Shown here in pieces: positions 1 through 5,458 of a stretch of DNA of 16,289 bases (its first letter is position 1; every line of letters starts with the position of its first letter). The stretch is from JAMIFV01 sp035906055 (GTDB taxonomy: Bacteria > Pseudomonadota > Alphaproteobacteria > Rickettsiales > JABCZZ01). Location of the stretch: positions 1 through 16,289 of the forward strand of contig JAMIFV010000032.1 of the NCBI GenBank assembly GCA_035906055.1. Direction: 5' to 3'. The translations under genes and the position numbers were made by a program. The notes under the pieces were generated by a model. That model did not search any database, had not been told where the DNA came from, and saw nothing but the letters and a program-made list of their open reading frames with translations.

Positions 1-2
1 CA

Positions 3-191
3 TTGCAGGATAACCTGCACAGCCTCTTTACCTGTCGCGATATACCAAGCCTCGCAATACCGCCTACCATAAACCACCTCGAAGGAACATTCGCGCATCT
101 CAAGGAAAAAATAAAAATCCACCGGGGGTTGAGATCACAAAGAAAGAAAAGGGCTATCAAATTTGTACTTTCCAGCCCCCCATTTCTTTAA
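3..191 (+). CDS. Transposase C-terminal fragment (runs off left edge)
   Basis: This is the 3' end of a frame that is open to the window edge; the TTG at base 3 is only the first possible start, so the real start probably lies outside. The segment around residues 19-58 reads as INHLEGTFAHLKEKI followed by a HRGL box and a basic stretch. That N-x-x-EG-x(4)-LK-x(6)-HRGL arrangement resembles the C-terminal end of DDE transposases related to the IS256/IS1249 group. The glutamate of LEG would be the last acid of the catalytic triad. The stop lies 15 bases from the convergent stop of the AIM24 gene. No terminal repeat is visible after the stop. The family placement is by resemblance only, and the element may be complete or decayed beyond the edge. 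Confidence 0.55.
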   Translation: MQDNLHSLFTCRDIPSLAIPPTINHLEGTFAHLKEKIKIHRGLRSQRKKRAIKFVLSSPPFL

Positions 192-206
192 TTATGCCAA
201 AAGCGT

Positions 207-887
207 CTATTTCTTCTGGGCAGAAATAACTCCGAGGATGCTGTCCACGATCACTTCCTGCAGCGCCACGGAATGGTTGGGCACCGGCGAGAGGTATAAA
301 CGCCCGGTACCTTCGATCACCTGCACAAGCCCCTGCCCGGAAGTGACCGAACCGAACACGGAACGGCTCGAGGTCTGCACCGTAAATTTCAGGCCTGCGC
401 TGCGTGCCACGGCGACTGCGCCATCGAGCACAATGCGTTCGCCACGAAGCTCCATCACTTCCAGCGGCCCCGGCGAACAGGCGATAACGGTGCCTGTGCC
501 CTGCACCGCGGTCTGGATGAACCCCTGCCCGCCCAGCATGCCTGCGGACATGGAATTCATGAACATGTCCACTTCAACGCCCATATCCGACGCCCAGTAA
601 GCGCCACGCTCGATAACATATTTTTCGCTGCGAAGATGCAGCTCCACGAATTCGTGAAAGCGTGGCGCCAGCATCACTTTGCCGGTGCCCTCATATACGG
701 GGCGGAATATCTTGTTGCCCGTCATCGCGGATTTCAGCATGCCCTTTACCGTCGGCATGGCGTTCTTCTGGTTGATGTTGCCACGCCAGTAACGCGCAAT
801 GCCCGCCTCGGTGCGCACGGCTTCGTTATTAAGGGTTATTTCAACGTGATGGAGAAGATCTTTGCTGACGATATTAAACTGCGGCAT
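207..887 (-). CDS. AIM24 family protein
   Basis: The 226-residue product has the layout of the AIM24/TIGR00266 family. These are small all-beta proteins with repeated glycine-rich strands; in yeast the namesake is a mitochondrial inner-membrane protein, while the bacterial members have no agreed function. Visible hallmarks are the GQGFIQTAVQGTGTV segment near residues 119-133, the turn at SPGPLEV, and a second copy-like block GQGLVQVIEGTGRLYLSP near 183-200. No signal peptide or membrane helix is seen. The ATG is 3 bases past the stop of the upstream membrane protein gene, and an AGGTGA ribosome site overlaps that stop, so the two are probably translationally coupled. It is last in the tlyA cluster. 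Family call fairly sure, function unknown. Confidence 0.8.
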   Translation of the reverse strand: MPQFNIVSKDLLHHVEITLNNEAVRTEAGIARYWRGNINQKNAMPTVKGMLKSAMTGNKIFRPVYEGTGKVMLAPRFHEFVELHLRSEKYVIERGAYWASDMGVEVDMFMNSMSAGMLGGQGFIQTAVQGTGTVIACSPGPLEVMELRGERIVLDGAVAVARSAGLKFTVQTSSRSVFGSVTSGQGLVQVIEGTGRLYLSPVPNHSVALQEVIVDSILGVISAQKK

Positions 888-890
888 AGG

Positions 891-1334
891 TCACCTGAGC
901 ATGCTGGAATAATACGGGATATGGGGAAGCAGGTATAAGTAGTACATGTAGTAAAGCGCGCGCCCGGCAATTATAAACAGTAAAATGCGCTTGACCGATA
1001 CGTTCAGCATGCCTGCGAACAGGAAAAGTATCTTTACCACCGGCATCATCTGCAGCAGGAAAATATATACGCCGTATTTCGAAAACAGGGCCGCCACTTT
1101 CTGGTAAACAGGCTCGTCAATGATGAAGAAGCTTTTCATCGCAGGCCCAAGCAGGCGGCCAATCACATATGTGGTTACCATGGCAAGCACCGCCCCCATG
1201 AATGCCGCCAGCGTGACAAGGAAGACGTTATAATTATCGAATTCCTTGGCAGCGAACCATAGCGTCTCGGTGCTCAGGGAAAAGATGCTGGTGCCGTTGA
1301 AACTATCGAGGAAGATAAGCTGATAAACCGACAT
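891..1334 (-). CDS. Small DedA/VTT-like (YqaA-type) membrane protein
   Basis: The 147-residue integral membrane protein has hydrophobic segments near residues 36-64, 88-110 and 116-135. The tail of the first, TTYVIGRLLG, and the later VYIFLLQMMPVVKILFLFAG segment resemble the re-entrant and helix parts of the VTT (SNARE-associated/DedA) domain. In that family an F-x-R-x-x-P-x-x-R core is usual; here Q and K stand near the two arginine positions, so the lipid-transport function proposed for DedA proteins may not apply. It sits 13 bases after tlyA and 3 bases before the AIM24 gene on the same strand, so one operon is likely. It is shorter than classical DedA (about 200 residues). A small unclassified membrane protein is the alternative. 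Confidence 0.6.
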   Translation of the reverse strand: MSVYQLIFLDSFNGTSIFSLSTETLWFAAKEFDNYNVFLVTLAAFMGAVLAMVTTYVIGRLLGPAMKSFFIIDEPVYQKVAALFSKYGVYIFLLQMMPVVKILFLFAGMLNVSVKRILLFIIAGRALYYMYYLYLLPHIPYYSSMLR

Positions 1335-1347
1335 AGATTAGAGACTC

Positions 1348-2085
1348 TCATTTTTTTTGGGCGCAGACGAGGAACTCCGTGTTCCCCTTAGGGCCTTTGA
1401 TTGGACTTTCCGTTACTCCTAGCACCTGCCACCCCATCTGTCCACTGAGCCAATCACACGTACTATCGCATACCTGCCTGTGCAGTTCCGCCTCACGCAC
1501 CACCCCGCCCTTGCCTACCCTCTCGCGCCCCACTTCGAACTGCGGCTTGATAAGCGCGACCAGCATAGCCCCGCCCCTTGTTAAGGACATCGCAGCAGGC
1601 AACACGGTTTTCAGGCTGATGAAGCTGGCATCGCACACCACCCAGTCCAGTGGCTCGGGTATATGGCTGGCCTGCAACTGCCTTGCATTGGTTTTTTCCA
1701 GCACCACCACGCGCCCGTCCTGCCGTATCTTCCAGTCAAGCTGGCCATGCCCCACATCCACCGCATAGACCTTTGCCGCGCCGCCGCGCAACAGCACGTC
1801 AGTAAAACCGCCGGTTGAAGCGCCGATATCCGCGCATACCATACCCTCCGGCTGCAGACTAAAATGCGTGATTGCATGCGCAAGCTTAAGCCCGCCGCGC
1901 GATACATAAGGATGCTCCGCCTCCCGCACGATGAGTGGAATATCAGGGGAAACCATATGCCCGGCCTTGTCCAGTTTCACCTGTCCTGTATACACCTTTG
2001 CGGTTGCAATGAGCGCCTGCGCCCGGGTTCTGCTTTCAGCGAGTCCCAGTTGAACCAACAAATTGTCAAGTCTGATTTTTTGCAC
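1348..2085 (-). CDS. tlyA: TlyA family rRNA 2'-O-methyltransferase
   Basis: The product (245 residues) carries an N-terminal S4 RNA-binding domain (about 1-60) and an FtsJ/RrmJ-type methyltransferase domain. TlyA proteins add 2'-O-methyl groups to cytidines of 16S and 23S rRNA using S-adenosylmethionine. Visible features are the linker VSRGGLKL (Lys67), the SAM-binding loop DIGASTGGFT (87-95), CDASFISLK (Asp152), LIKPQFE (Lys180) and TEF near the C-terminus (Glu237). These give the K-D-K-E tetrad expected of the family, and the length is typical. The start is GTG; an in-frame TAA lies five codons upstream and no ATG intervenes. It heads a cluster with the DedA-like and AIM24 genes. The last codons run through eight A residues before the stop. 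Confidence 0.93.
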   Translation of the reverse strand: MQKIRLDNLLVQLGLAESRTRAQALIATAKVYTGQVKLDKAGHMVSPDIPLIVREAEHPYVSRGGLKLAHAITHFSLQPEGMVCADIGASTGGFTDVLLRGGAAKVYAVDVGHGQLDWKIRQDGRVVVLEKTNARQLQASHIPEPLDWVVCDASFISLKTVLPAAMSLTRGGAMLVALIKPQFEVGRERVGKGGVVREAELHRQVCDSTCDWLSGQMGWQVLGVTESPIKGPKGNTEFLVCAQKK

Positions 2086-2159
2086 GATTAACCAATGTTA
2101 ACTCTTGAGGATTTATTTCCACATGATAGATATTCTAAGGTTGTTCAACGGAATAGTCT

Positions 2160-2552
2160 ATGGACCTTGCCACTTTATCTGCAGACGAAATCACGGAACG
2201 CCGCAAGTCTGCGGCATCAGTTGTTCTGCGCTGGATAAACGACGAGATCATCAATGCCCCGGAAGAACATGTAAAGGTACTGGGCGACAACCTTTCGCTC
2301 TCACTGGCACGCAGCCGCCTTTCGCAGGTGGTGAAGACCGGTGAGAAGATGACCCCAGACGTGCTTTACAGCCTGGACAATACGCGCCTTGATAACCTGC
2401 ATATGGCCGCCATGCAGGACCCCGCCAGCGTCGAAGGTAGAACCATCGCGAGCTGCCACAGCATTGTCGTGTCCAAATACCTCACGCTCGAACATTCACT
2501 GATAGACGGCGACCTGATACAATATACACAGCCTGCCAATGGGCATTTATGA
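2160..2552 (+). CDS. Hypothetical protein, first of three ATGA-linked frames
   Basis: I do not recognise this 130-residue protein. It appears soluble and mainly helical, has one cysteine, and lacks a signal peptide or membrane segment. It starts 74 bases from the divergent tlyA start, with only a weak purine stretch (AACGGAA) before the ATG. Its TGA overlaps the ATG of the next small frame (ATGA at 2549-2552), which itself overlaps the third frame the same way. That points to a translationally coupled set, or to one longer gene split by two frameshifts, because the third frame stays protein-like upstream of its ATG as far as 2563. Codon use is less GC-rich at third positions than in rel or iscS. 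A real gene is likely; its integrity is uncertain. Confidence 0.6.
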   Translation: MDLATLSADEITERRKSAASVVLRWINDEIINAPEEHVKVLGDNLSLSLARSRLSQVVKTGEKMTPDVLYSLDNTRLDNLHMAAMQDPASVEGRTIASCHSIVVSKYLTLEHSLIDGDLIQYTQPANGHL

Positions 2553-2653
2553 GCAGGCATGATCGCATTACTCAGGCGAATTACGTACAAGGGCTGAAGC
2601 AGACCTTAAAAACGGCACGCAAGCGCAACAGGATGTCGCAGGCGAGCCGATGA
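2549..2653 (+). CDS. Possible 34-residue basic peptide, coupled small ORF
   Basis: This short frame starts with the ATG of one ATGA overlap (with the gene before it) and ends with the TGA of a second ATGA overlap (2650-2653, with the gene after it). The peptide is strongly basic, with ten Arg/Lys in 34 residues, mostly in the C-terminal half (LKTARKRNRMSQ). About two thirds of its third codon positions are G or C, a higher share than in the overlapping alternative frame. No family is recognised. It may be a genuine coupled leader or peptide, or it may only mark the middle of a gene disrupted by two indels. Confidence 0.3.
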   Translation: MSRHDRITQANYVQGLKQTLKTARKRNRMSQASR

Positions 2654-2910
2654 TGAAAGCGCTTGACCTCGCGCTCAGCATAGTAAAGGCAACTGGTGAG
2701 CAGATTGATGTTTCCGTTATACTTGCTCTGGAGAACAACGCCAACCAAAAGCATTTCCTTGGGTATGCCCCTTATGTGAGGGATGCTTCAGGTGAAAGTG
2801 CCGCTTATTTCAAAGAACAATCTTCTGTCTACAGAATGCTTGCCACACAATGCAAACAACGTGGGCTGGTTCACGGAGTGGAACCCACGCTCGCCCGCAG
2901 CAGAGTATAA
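2650..2910 (+). CDS. Hypothetical protein, third of the ATGA-linked frames
   Basis: The frame gives 86 residues from tandem ATG codons at 2650/2653. The protein is soluble-looking and unrecognised; its core is KALDLALSIVKATGEQIDVS, and one cysteine sits near the C-terminus. The same frame is open back to 2563, where it reads like protein (a stretch with ELRTRAEADLKNG), but that extension has no ATG, GTG or TTG. The ATG at 2650 is therefore the only ordinary start unless a frameshift joins it to the 2160 gene. It is followed after about 18 bases by a dispersed repeat and then the IS481 element. No function is proposed. Confidence 0.45.
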   Translation: MMKALDLALSIVKATGEQIDVSVILALENNANQKHFLGYAPYVRDASGESAAYFKEQSSVYRMLATQCKQRGLVHGVEPTLARSRV

Positions 2911-2927
2911 CATCTGGACTTTCTCTG

Positions 2928-2980
2928 TCCCTCAAAAGGAGGGGAAAAGTAAACAGGAGTTTAACGAGTCCTGAGCCTAA
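2928..2980. repeat. Left copy of an imperfect ~52-base direct repeat
   Basis: This stretch begins TCCCTCAAAAGG and ends GAGTCCTGAGCCTAA. It matches 4048-4099 in the same orientation along most of its length, at roughly 70 percent by eye with the best agreement at both ends. It contains a small CCCTC/GAGGG hairpin. It abuts the left end of the IS481 element and looks like a copy of a dispersed intergenic repeat. Confidence 0.5.
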
Positions 2981-3942
2981 GTGTTTAGTCCCACTTTGTG
3001 ATGGTTTGGGTTGATTTTAAATCGTTCTGGCTCTTTTTGCCAGGATTTGATGATGTATTCATAAGGTGTGAGTCCTTGGAGTGTTTTGAGACGTTTTGCG
3101 ACGTTGTATGCATTCAGGAAGTTAGCGATATGCTCCTTCAATTGAGCATGTGATTGGTAGTGGTATCGCTTGACGGTAGCTTCTTTGAGCGTCCGGTTCA
3201 TGCGCTCCACCTGTCCATTGGTCCAGGGATGATTGGGTTTGGTCAGCCGGTGCTCGATGCCGTGTTCCAGGCAACGGATATGGAACATGTGCCGCATGAA
3301 GCGTGCGGTTTCCCCGTTATGATAACGCGGCTGGATGCAGAACCGGGCGCCGTTATCAGTAAGCACGGTATGGATGTTATAGGGCACGATCCGTACAAGA
3401 TTGCTCAGGAAGCCGCAAGCCACGGTTCGATCTGACGCGGCGTGCAGCTCGGCATAGGCGAACTTGCTGGTGCGGTCGATACCCACAAACAGGTATAGTT
3501 TTCCTTCTTCCGTTCGCACCTCGGCAATGTCTATGTGGAAATAGCCGATCGGGTATTTCTTGAACTTTTTCCTGGAGGGTTTTTCTCCCTCAACGTCAGG
3601 CAGGCGGCTGATGTCATGGCGCTGAAACAGGCGATGCAGGGATGATCGCGTCAAGCCGGGGATGCTGCTTTGCAGGGCATACAGGCAATCATCCAATGGC
3701 AGTAACGTATGCTTGCGGAATGCAACGCACGCTGCTTCCTGCTCCGGCGTCAGTACCGTGGAACGCGGTTCCTTCGGCCCCATCGGCGCGTCATCAACAT
3801 GCGTACGCTTCTTCCACTTCGCTACCGTCTTTGGATTGATGTCGTAACGAGCAGCAAGCGTGTTCAGGCTCTCTTGACTATGTTGTATCGCTCGACGCAC
3901 CGCCGCTGTCGTGCGGGCGCTCCCGTGTAATACCTGTCCCAT
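2977..3942 (-). CDS. IS481 family transposase
   Basis: The 321-residue DDE transposase has an N-terminal helix-turn-helix region (about 10-50, with LAARYDINPKTVAKWKKR) followed by an rve/integrase core. The acidic triad is visible at Asp138 (FHIDIAEV), Asp196 (VLTDNGARF) and Glu246 (GQVERMNRTLKEA). The downstream LQGLTPYEYI box is common near the C-terminus of such enzymes. The ATG follows a strong GGAGGAA ribosome site with 4 bases between. The stop codon TAG lies outside the element: the last codons run through the terminal repeat, and the flanking host bases supply the stop. The full length and intact triad suggest activity. Confidence 0.93.
   Translation of the reverse strand: MGQVLHGSARTTAAVRRAIQHSQESLNTLAARYDINPKTVAKWKKRTHVDDAPMGPKEPRSTVLTPEQEAACVAFRKHTLLPLDDCLYALQSSIPGLTRSSLHRLFQRHDISRLPDVEGEKPSRKKFKKYPIGYFHIDIAEVRTEEGKLYLFVGIDRTSKFAYAELHAASDRTVACGFLSNLVRIVPYNIHTVLTDNGARFCIQPRYHNGETARFMRHMFHIRCLEHGIEHRLTKPNHPWTNGQVERMNRTLKEATVKRYHYQSHAQLKEHIANFLNAYNVAKRLKTLQGLTPYEYIIKSWQKEPERFKINPNHHKVGLNT
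2982..3005. repeat. IS481 terminal inverted repeat, left
   Basis: These 24 bases start TGTTTAGTCCCACTTTGT and pair with 3978-4001 with one mismatch. On the minus strand this is the end next to the transposase stop. Confidence 0.88.
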
Positions 3943-3977
3943 AATTCCTCCCTGGTTGGCAGTGCAGAATACTCTAC

Positions 3978-4001
3978 ACCATTACAAAGTGGGACTAAAC
4001 A
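3978..4001. repeat. IS481 terminal inverted repeat, right
   Basis: This is the reverse complement of 2982-3005 with one mismatch. It lies about 36 bases upstream of the transposase start codon. Confidence 0.88.
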
Positions 4002-4005
4002 TCAA

Positions 4006-4030
4006 GGGCTTAGCTATAGCAGCTAAACCC
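4006..4030 (-). other. Hairpin downstream of hscB
   Basis: GGGCTTAGCT and AGCTAAACCC form a ten-pair stem with one C-A mismatch around a five-base loop. On the minus strand it follows hscB, and the bases after the stem are only weakly T-rich (TTGATGTTT, the last part belonging to the IS end). It could act as a weak terminator, or be part of the repeat into which the IS inserted. Confidence 0.4.
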
Positions 4031-4044
4031 AAGGCAAACGCGTC

Positions 4045-4063
4045 CTCTCCCTCAAAGGGAGAG
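4045..4063. repeat. Perfect 8-bp hairpin in the repeat next to hscB
   Basis: CTCTCCCT, loop CAA, AGGGAGAG: a perfect stem-loop 17 bases outside the hscB stop. It belongs to the right copy of the dispersed repeat. There is no T tract on the minus side, so it is not a typical intrinsic terminator for hscB. Confidence 0.5.
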
Positions 4064-4099
4064 AAAAAGAAAGTTTACGTTAATGAGTCCTGAGCTTAA
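4048..4099. repeat. Right copy of the ~52-base direct repeat, enters hscB
   Basis: It aligns with 2928-2980 across both ends (TCCCTCAAAGGGAG at the start, GAGTCCTGAGCTTAA at the end). The last 20 bases encode the final residues of HscB on the minus strand, so the repeat either supplied or was copied from the end of the gene. Confidence 0.5.
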
Positions 4100-4580
4100 T
4101 ACGCAGGTCTTGCGCTATTTTAAGTAAATAGCCAAGCCTGAGCGTTGCCTGCGTTGCAGCCTGAATATCATGTGTGCTGAACGCCTGCGAAATGCGTTTA
4201 ATCTCTGCTGCAATATTTGATTGGTTCTGCGCTACAAAGCCCTGAATATCTTCTTTCTTCGCTTCATCTATCTGCTCGCGCAGTTCCATAATTTCCATAA
4301 GCAGCACTGGTGACGGCTTTACCGTGTCCTTCTCGCCGCCCACCAGTATACCCTGCAAACCGAGCATATGCCGCGCACGCAGCAGCGGTTCTTTCAGCGC
4401 CTCATAGGCTTCGTTCGCCTGCATGGATCTGAATATCGCCTGCTGGCGTTCTGCCGGGGGCTTGCCGATCAGGCGGTCAGGATGGCAGACGCGCTGCACC
4501 GCAAAATAGCGTTTTTCAAGATCAGCAAGATCAAGATCGTAGGAAACAGGAATATCAAATACGGAAAAAAAATTATTCAT
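4080..4580 (-). CDS. hscB: Fe-S cluster co-chaperone HscB (J-domain)
   Basis: HscB is the J-type co-chaperone that delivers IscU to the Hsp70 HscA during iron-sulfur cluster transfer. The product opens with MNNFFSVFDIPVSYDLD, contains the J-domain signature CHPDRL (HPD at residues 33-35 from this ATG), and ends in the helical C-terminal domain that binds IscU. The total of 166 residues is normal. I chose the ATG at 4580; a GTG at 4589, overlapping the iscA TAG by one base, adds only three residues and is the alternative. It follows iscA with almost no gap. The last residues are encoded by part of a dispersed repeat. hscA and fdx, which usually follow, are absent here; an IS481 element comes next. 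Confidence 0.92.
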   Translation of the reverse strand: MNNFFSVFDIPVSYDLDLADLEKRYFAVQRVCHPDRLIGKPPAERQQAIFRSMQANEAYEALKEPLLRARHMLGLQGILVGGEKDTVKPSPVLLMEIMELREQIDEAKKEDIQGFVAQNQSNIAAEIKRISQAFSTHDIQAATQATLRLGYLLKIAQDLRIKLRTH

Positions 4581-4588
4581 GTCATGCA

Positions 4589-4921
4589 CTAGACATGAAA
4601 ACTTTCACCACACCCGCAACGACCTTTTTCGTTGGGGTTCCTAAAGACAAAACCGCTCTTGAGTTTTTCTTCCACGAAATCCATTTCCGTACCGATGATG
4701 AACATCACGGCCTTGGGGTCGATGAGCAGCTTATATTCGCCGGTATCCACCACCTCGTCGAACTTGCCGATCTCGTCGGCATATTCAATCGTGTAGGAAA
4801 GGCCGGAACACCCCTTGGTACGCACGCCGACGCGCACGCCAGCAGACGGCTTGCCGCGCGCGGCCAGCAGGCCTTTGATACGCTCAGATGCAGCCGGGGT
4901 TATGGATACAGCGCTTTTCAT
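4589..4921 (-). CDS. iscA: Iron-sulfur cluster assembly protein IscA
   Basis: IscA is an A-type carrier that binds iron or Fe-S clusters and passes them to target proteins. The 110-residue product shows the three conserved cysteines, Cys38 in RTKGCSGLSY and Cys102/Cys104 in the C-terminal CGCGESF box, and the standard fold length. It is preceded by iscU with a 51-base gap that holds inverted repeats, and followed at once by hscB (TAG overlapping a GTG). Placement in the isc cluster supports iscA rather than erpA or sufA. Confidence 0.95.
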   Translation of the reverse strand: MKSAVSITPAASERIKGLLAARGKPSAGVRVGVRTKGCSGLSYTIEYADEIGKFDEVVDTGEYKLLIDPKAVMFIIGTEMDFVEEKLKSGFVFRNPNEKGRCGCGESFHV

Positions 4922-4930
4922 ACGTCAGGA

Positions 4931-4989
4931 GCGAGAAAGCGAGATAACAAGAAATCCGTATCTCGTACTCTGCTAACTCGCCTTTCTCG
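4931..4989. repeat. Inverted repeats in the iscU-iscA gap
   Basis: CGAGATA at 4940-4946 pairs with TATCTCG at 4959-4965 around a 12-base loop. Separately, GCGAGAAAGCGAG at 4931-4943 is nearly complementary to CTCGCCTTTCTCG at 4977-4989, which reaches into the end of iscU. The two pairings are nested around the same gap. They could form an mRNA structure between the two coding regions that affects processing or stability. Confidence 0.45.
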
Positions 4990-5371
4990 TTTGTGTCTGC
5001 TTGGCGCGGTAGTCGGTGATAGCTGCCTTGATGGCGTCTTCCGCCAGCACCGAGCAGTGGATCTTCACCGGCGGCAGCGCCAGATGTTCTGCAATCTGCG
5101 AGTTCTTGATCTTCATCGCTTCATCGAGCGACTTGCCCTTCACCCATTCGGTGACCAGCGAACTGGAAGCGATAGCTGAGCCGCAGCCGAAGGTTTTAAA
5201 GCGCGCGTCTTCGATAACGCCTGCCTTGTTCACCTTTATTTGCAGCTTCATCACGTCGCCGCAGGCAGGGGCACCCACGAGGCCGGTTCCTACCGCTTCA
5301 TCGTCCTTATTCATGGAACCCACATTTCGGGGATTCTCATAATGGTCGATCAGTTTTTCACTATATGTCAT
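4973..5371 (-). CDS. iscU: Iron-sulfur cluster scaffold IscU
   Basis: IscU is the scaffold on which IscS-derived sulfur and iron are built into a [2Fe-2S] cluster. From the ATG at 5371 the protein has 132 residues, with the cluster ligands Cys37 (GAPACGD, with Asp39), Cys63 (FGCGSA) and Cys106 (IHCSVLA). LPPVK at 99-103 is the motif that the HscA chaperone recognises. The start is set by an AAAGGA ribosome site about nine bases upstream; a longer frame starting at 5389 is less likely. It lies between iscS and iscA, with repeat-rich gaps on both sides. All key residues are present. Confidence 0.96.
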   Translation of the reverse strand: MTYSEKLIDHYENPRNVGSMNKDDEAVGTGLVGAPACGDVMKLQIKVNKAGVIEDARFKTFGCGSAIASSSLVTEWVKGKSLDEAMKIKNSQIAEHLALPPVKIHCSVLAEDAIKAAITDYRAKQTQTRKAS

Positions 5372-5391
5372 ACTTTTTTCCTTTCTCAATT

Positions 5392-5448
5392 CGTACTCGG
5401 TAGCCCGTACTCGGTACCCGGACTCACCGGGTACGCTTAACCGAGTAC
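5392..5448. repeat. Iterated GTACTCGG repeats in the iscS-iscU gap
   Basis: CGTACTCGGTA occurs at 5392-5402 and again at 5406-5416. An inverted CCGAGTAC lies at 5441-5448. Nested inside is a perfect 8-bp stem, GTACCCGG (5414-5421) and CCGGGTAC (5427-5434), around an ACTCA loop. The arrangement lets alternative hairpins compete. It fills the intercistronic gap between the iscS stop and the iscU ribosome site. Confidence 0.6.
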
Positions 5449-5458
5449 CGTGTGCGTA

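Larger units (their letters stand above)
2982..4001 (-). mobile_element. Complete IS481-family insertion sequence (~1020 bp)
   Basis: The element is bounded by 24-base terminal inverted repeats starting TGTTTAGTCCCACTTTGT that differ at one position (19). It carries one transposase gene on the minus strand. The TGT start and the gene content fit the IS481 family. Bases just outside the ends (CTAAG on the left, TCAAG on the right) do not form an exact target duplication, so the insertion may be old, or recombination may have replaced one flank. It lies directly downstream of hscB, where hscA would be expected. Both the ends and the reading frame are intact, so it may still be mobile. Confidence 0.88.

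Noticed and set aside
163..600. A plus-strand frame opposite the AIM24 gene
   Set aside because: Ser/Thr/Pro-rich composition without motifs; the minus-strand AIM24 frame explains the coding signal.
1351..1358. Run of eight A residues at the end of tlyA as a programmed slippery site
   Set aside because: It falls in the last two lysine codons beside the stop, without a stimulatory structure I can see; slippage would change only the tail.
2975..4007. Exact target-site duplication around the IS481 element
   Set aside because: The flanks CTAAG and TCAAG share only partial, misaligned bases, so no duplication can be claimed.
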